From a virus, in the IMG/VR virus record IMGVR_UViG_3300024429_000025, positions 1 to 30,557 of that record: a DNA stretch of 30,557 bases, one strand, 5' to 3'. Made by a program: the position numbers and the translations under genes. Below the pieces are notes generated by a model. The model did not search any database. It was not told the origin of the DNA and worked only from the letters and a program-made list of their open reading frames with translations. Below are positions 30,279-30,557 of this stretch, piece after piece (position 1 is the stretch's first letter; every line of letters starts with the position of its first letter).

Positions 30279-30305
30279 CGCAATGGAAAGAAAGGTGGTG
30301 GAAAT

Positions 30306-30545
30306 ATGGTGCGGATAGTAGGAGACGTGACATCGGTCATGTTGAAGGTCTCGTCGAAGAAGGAGAATCCCGAGGACGAAAAGGAAAAGGCGAAGAAGAT
30401 CCGGACGTTGCATATAACGATAAAGTCGGGACAGACAGGTGCGTTCGAGGAAGTGGCGGATCTTCAGGGGGAAGCGTGCAACATCGGGATCGAAACACAG
30501 CAAGCCCGGCTCCCGGTGGGAGAGAAGAAGAAGGGCAAGAAGTGA
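30306..30545 (+). CDS. Hypothetical small charged protein at the window end
   Basis: A 79-residue protein starting with MVRIVGDVTSVMLKVS. A K/E-rich linker follows, then a strand region (IRTLHITIKSGQTG) and a lysine-rich end. The ATG follows AAAGGTGGTGG. No family recognised. Only 12 bases remain to the window end after its stop, so the operon likely continues. Confidence 0.6.
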   Translation: MVRIVGDVTSVMLKVSSKKENPEDEKEKAKKIRTLHITIKSGQTGAFEEVADLQGEACNIGIETQQARLPVGEKKKGKK

Positions 30546-30557
30546 AACAAGGCCGTG

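Noticed and set aside
59-30503. Many long open frames on the - strand
   Set aside because: They are antisense to well-supported genes, have Ser/Pro/Leu/Arg-rich shadow compositions and lack ribosome-binding sites; none contains a recognisable domain.
1-30557. Terminal repeat or circular overlap of the window ends
   Set aside because: The first and last bases share no visible repeat, and both ends lie in or beside coding regions.

Overview
The window is a contiguous piece of a tailed double-stranded DNA phage (Caudoviricetes, siphovirus-like, HK97-fold capsid). All supported genes lie on the + strand. They are tightly packed, often with ATGA/GTGA stop-start overlaps, and most have strong purine-rich ribosome-binding sites (AAAGGGGG, AAGGAAGG). 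The composition is near-balanced GC with frequent CCG, GGG/GGA, AGG and ATA codons. No tRNA, rRNA, CRISPR array, insertion sequence, integrase or repressor was recognised. DNA polymerase and helicase genes are also absent, so the genome probably continues beyond the window. The host cannot be named. A small protein with a cleavable signal peptide beside the lysis genes fits a Gram-negative host, but only as inference.

Layout: (1) 1-650, three small unknown genes. (2) 682-3317, a sigma70-type promoter, a leaderless small-terminase-like gene, large terminase and tiny cysteine-rich genes. (3) 3333-7945, a portal fused to a MuF-type minor head protein, a long prohead protease and the major capsid protein. 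The capsid gene has a promoter inside the protease gene and a hairpin behind it. (4) 7946-10708, head decoration or unknown proteins, head-tail connector, gp10-like neck protein, tail-terminator-like protein. (5) 10710-19254, tail tube, a tail assembly chaperone pair joined by a predicted -1 frameshift on seven As, tape measure, distal tail protein, baseplate/hub-like protein, and two fibre or receptor-binding-type proteins. (6) 19275-21378, lysis module: coiled-coil/TM protein, small membrane proteins, signal-peptide protein, holin candidate and PGRP-type amidase, closed by a strong intrinsic terminator embedded in the last lysin codons. (7) 21379-21729, about 350 nt without a supported gene, holding a second strong promoter and a structured leader. 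(8) 21730-30545, an early/accessory operon: winged-helix protein, a probable annealing protein next to a RecB/Cas4-like nuclease, a coiled-coil companion, a replication-initiator-like protein split from its downstream partner by a GAGAA repeat, a membrane-anchored 3D-like domain protein, an HNH-like nuclease, a second Cas4-like nuclease, and many mini-proteins with zinc-ribbon-like cysteine pairs.

The gene order supports a simple scheme: P1 (682-709) drives packaging, head, tail and lysis; P3 (6434-6461) boosts capsid; P2 (21571-21599) drives the recombination/replication operon after the terminator at 21348-21371. The most unusual points are the GAGAA tract that could switch two replication-type ORFs between split and fused forms, the AT-richer lectin-like module inserted in the tail fibre, the capsid-specific promoter/hairpin pair, two Cas4-like nucleases in one early operon, and the structured leaders at 21648-21709 and 28667-28735.
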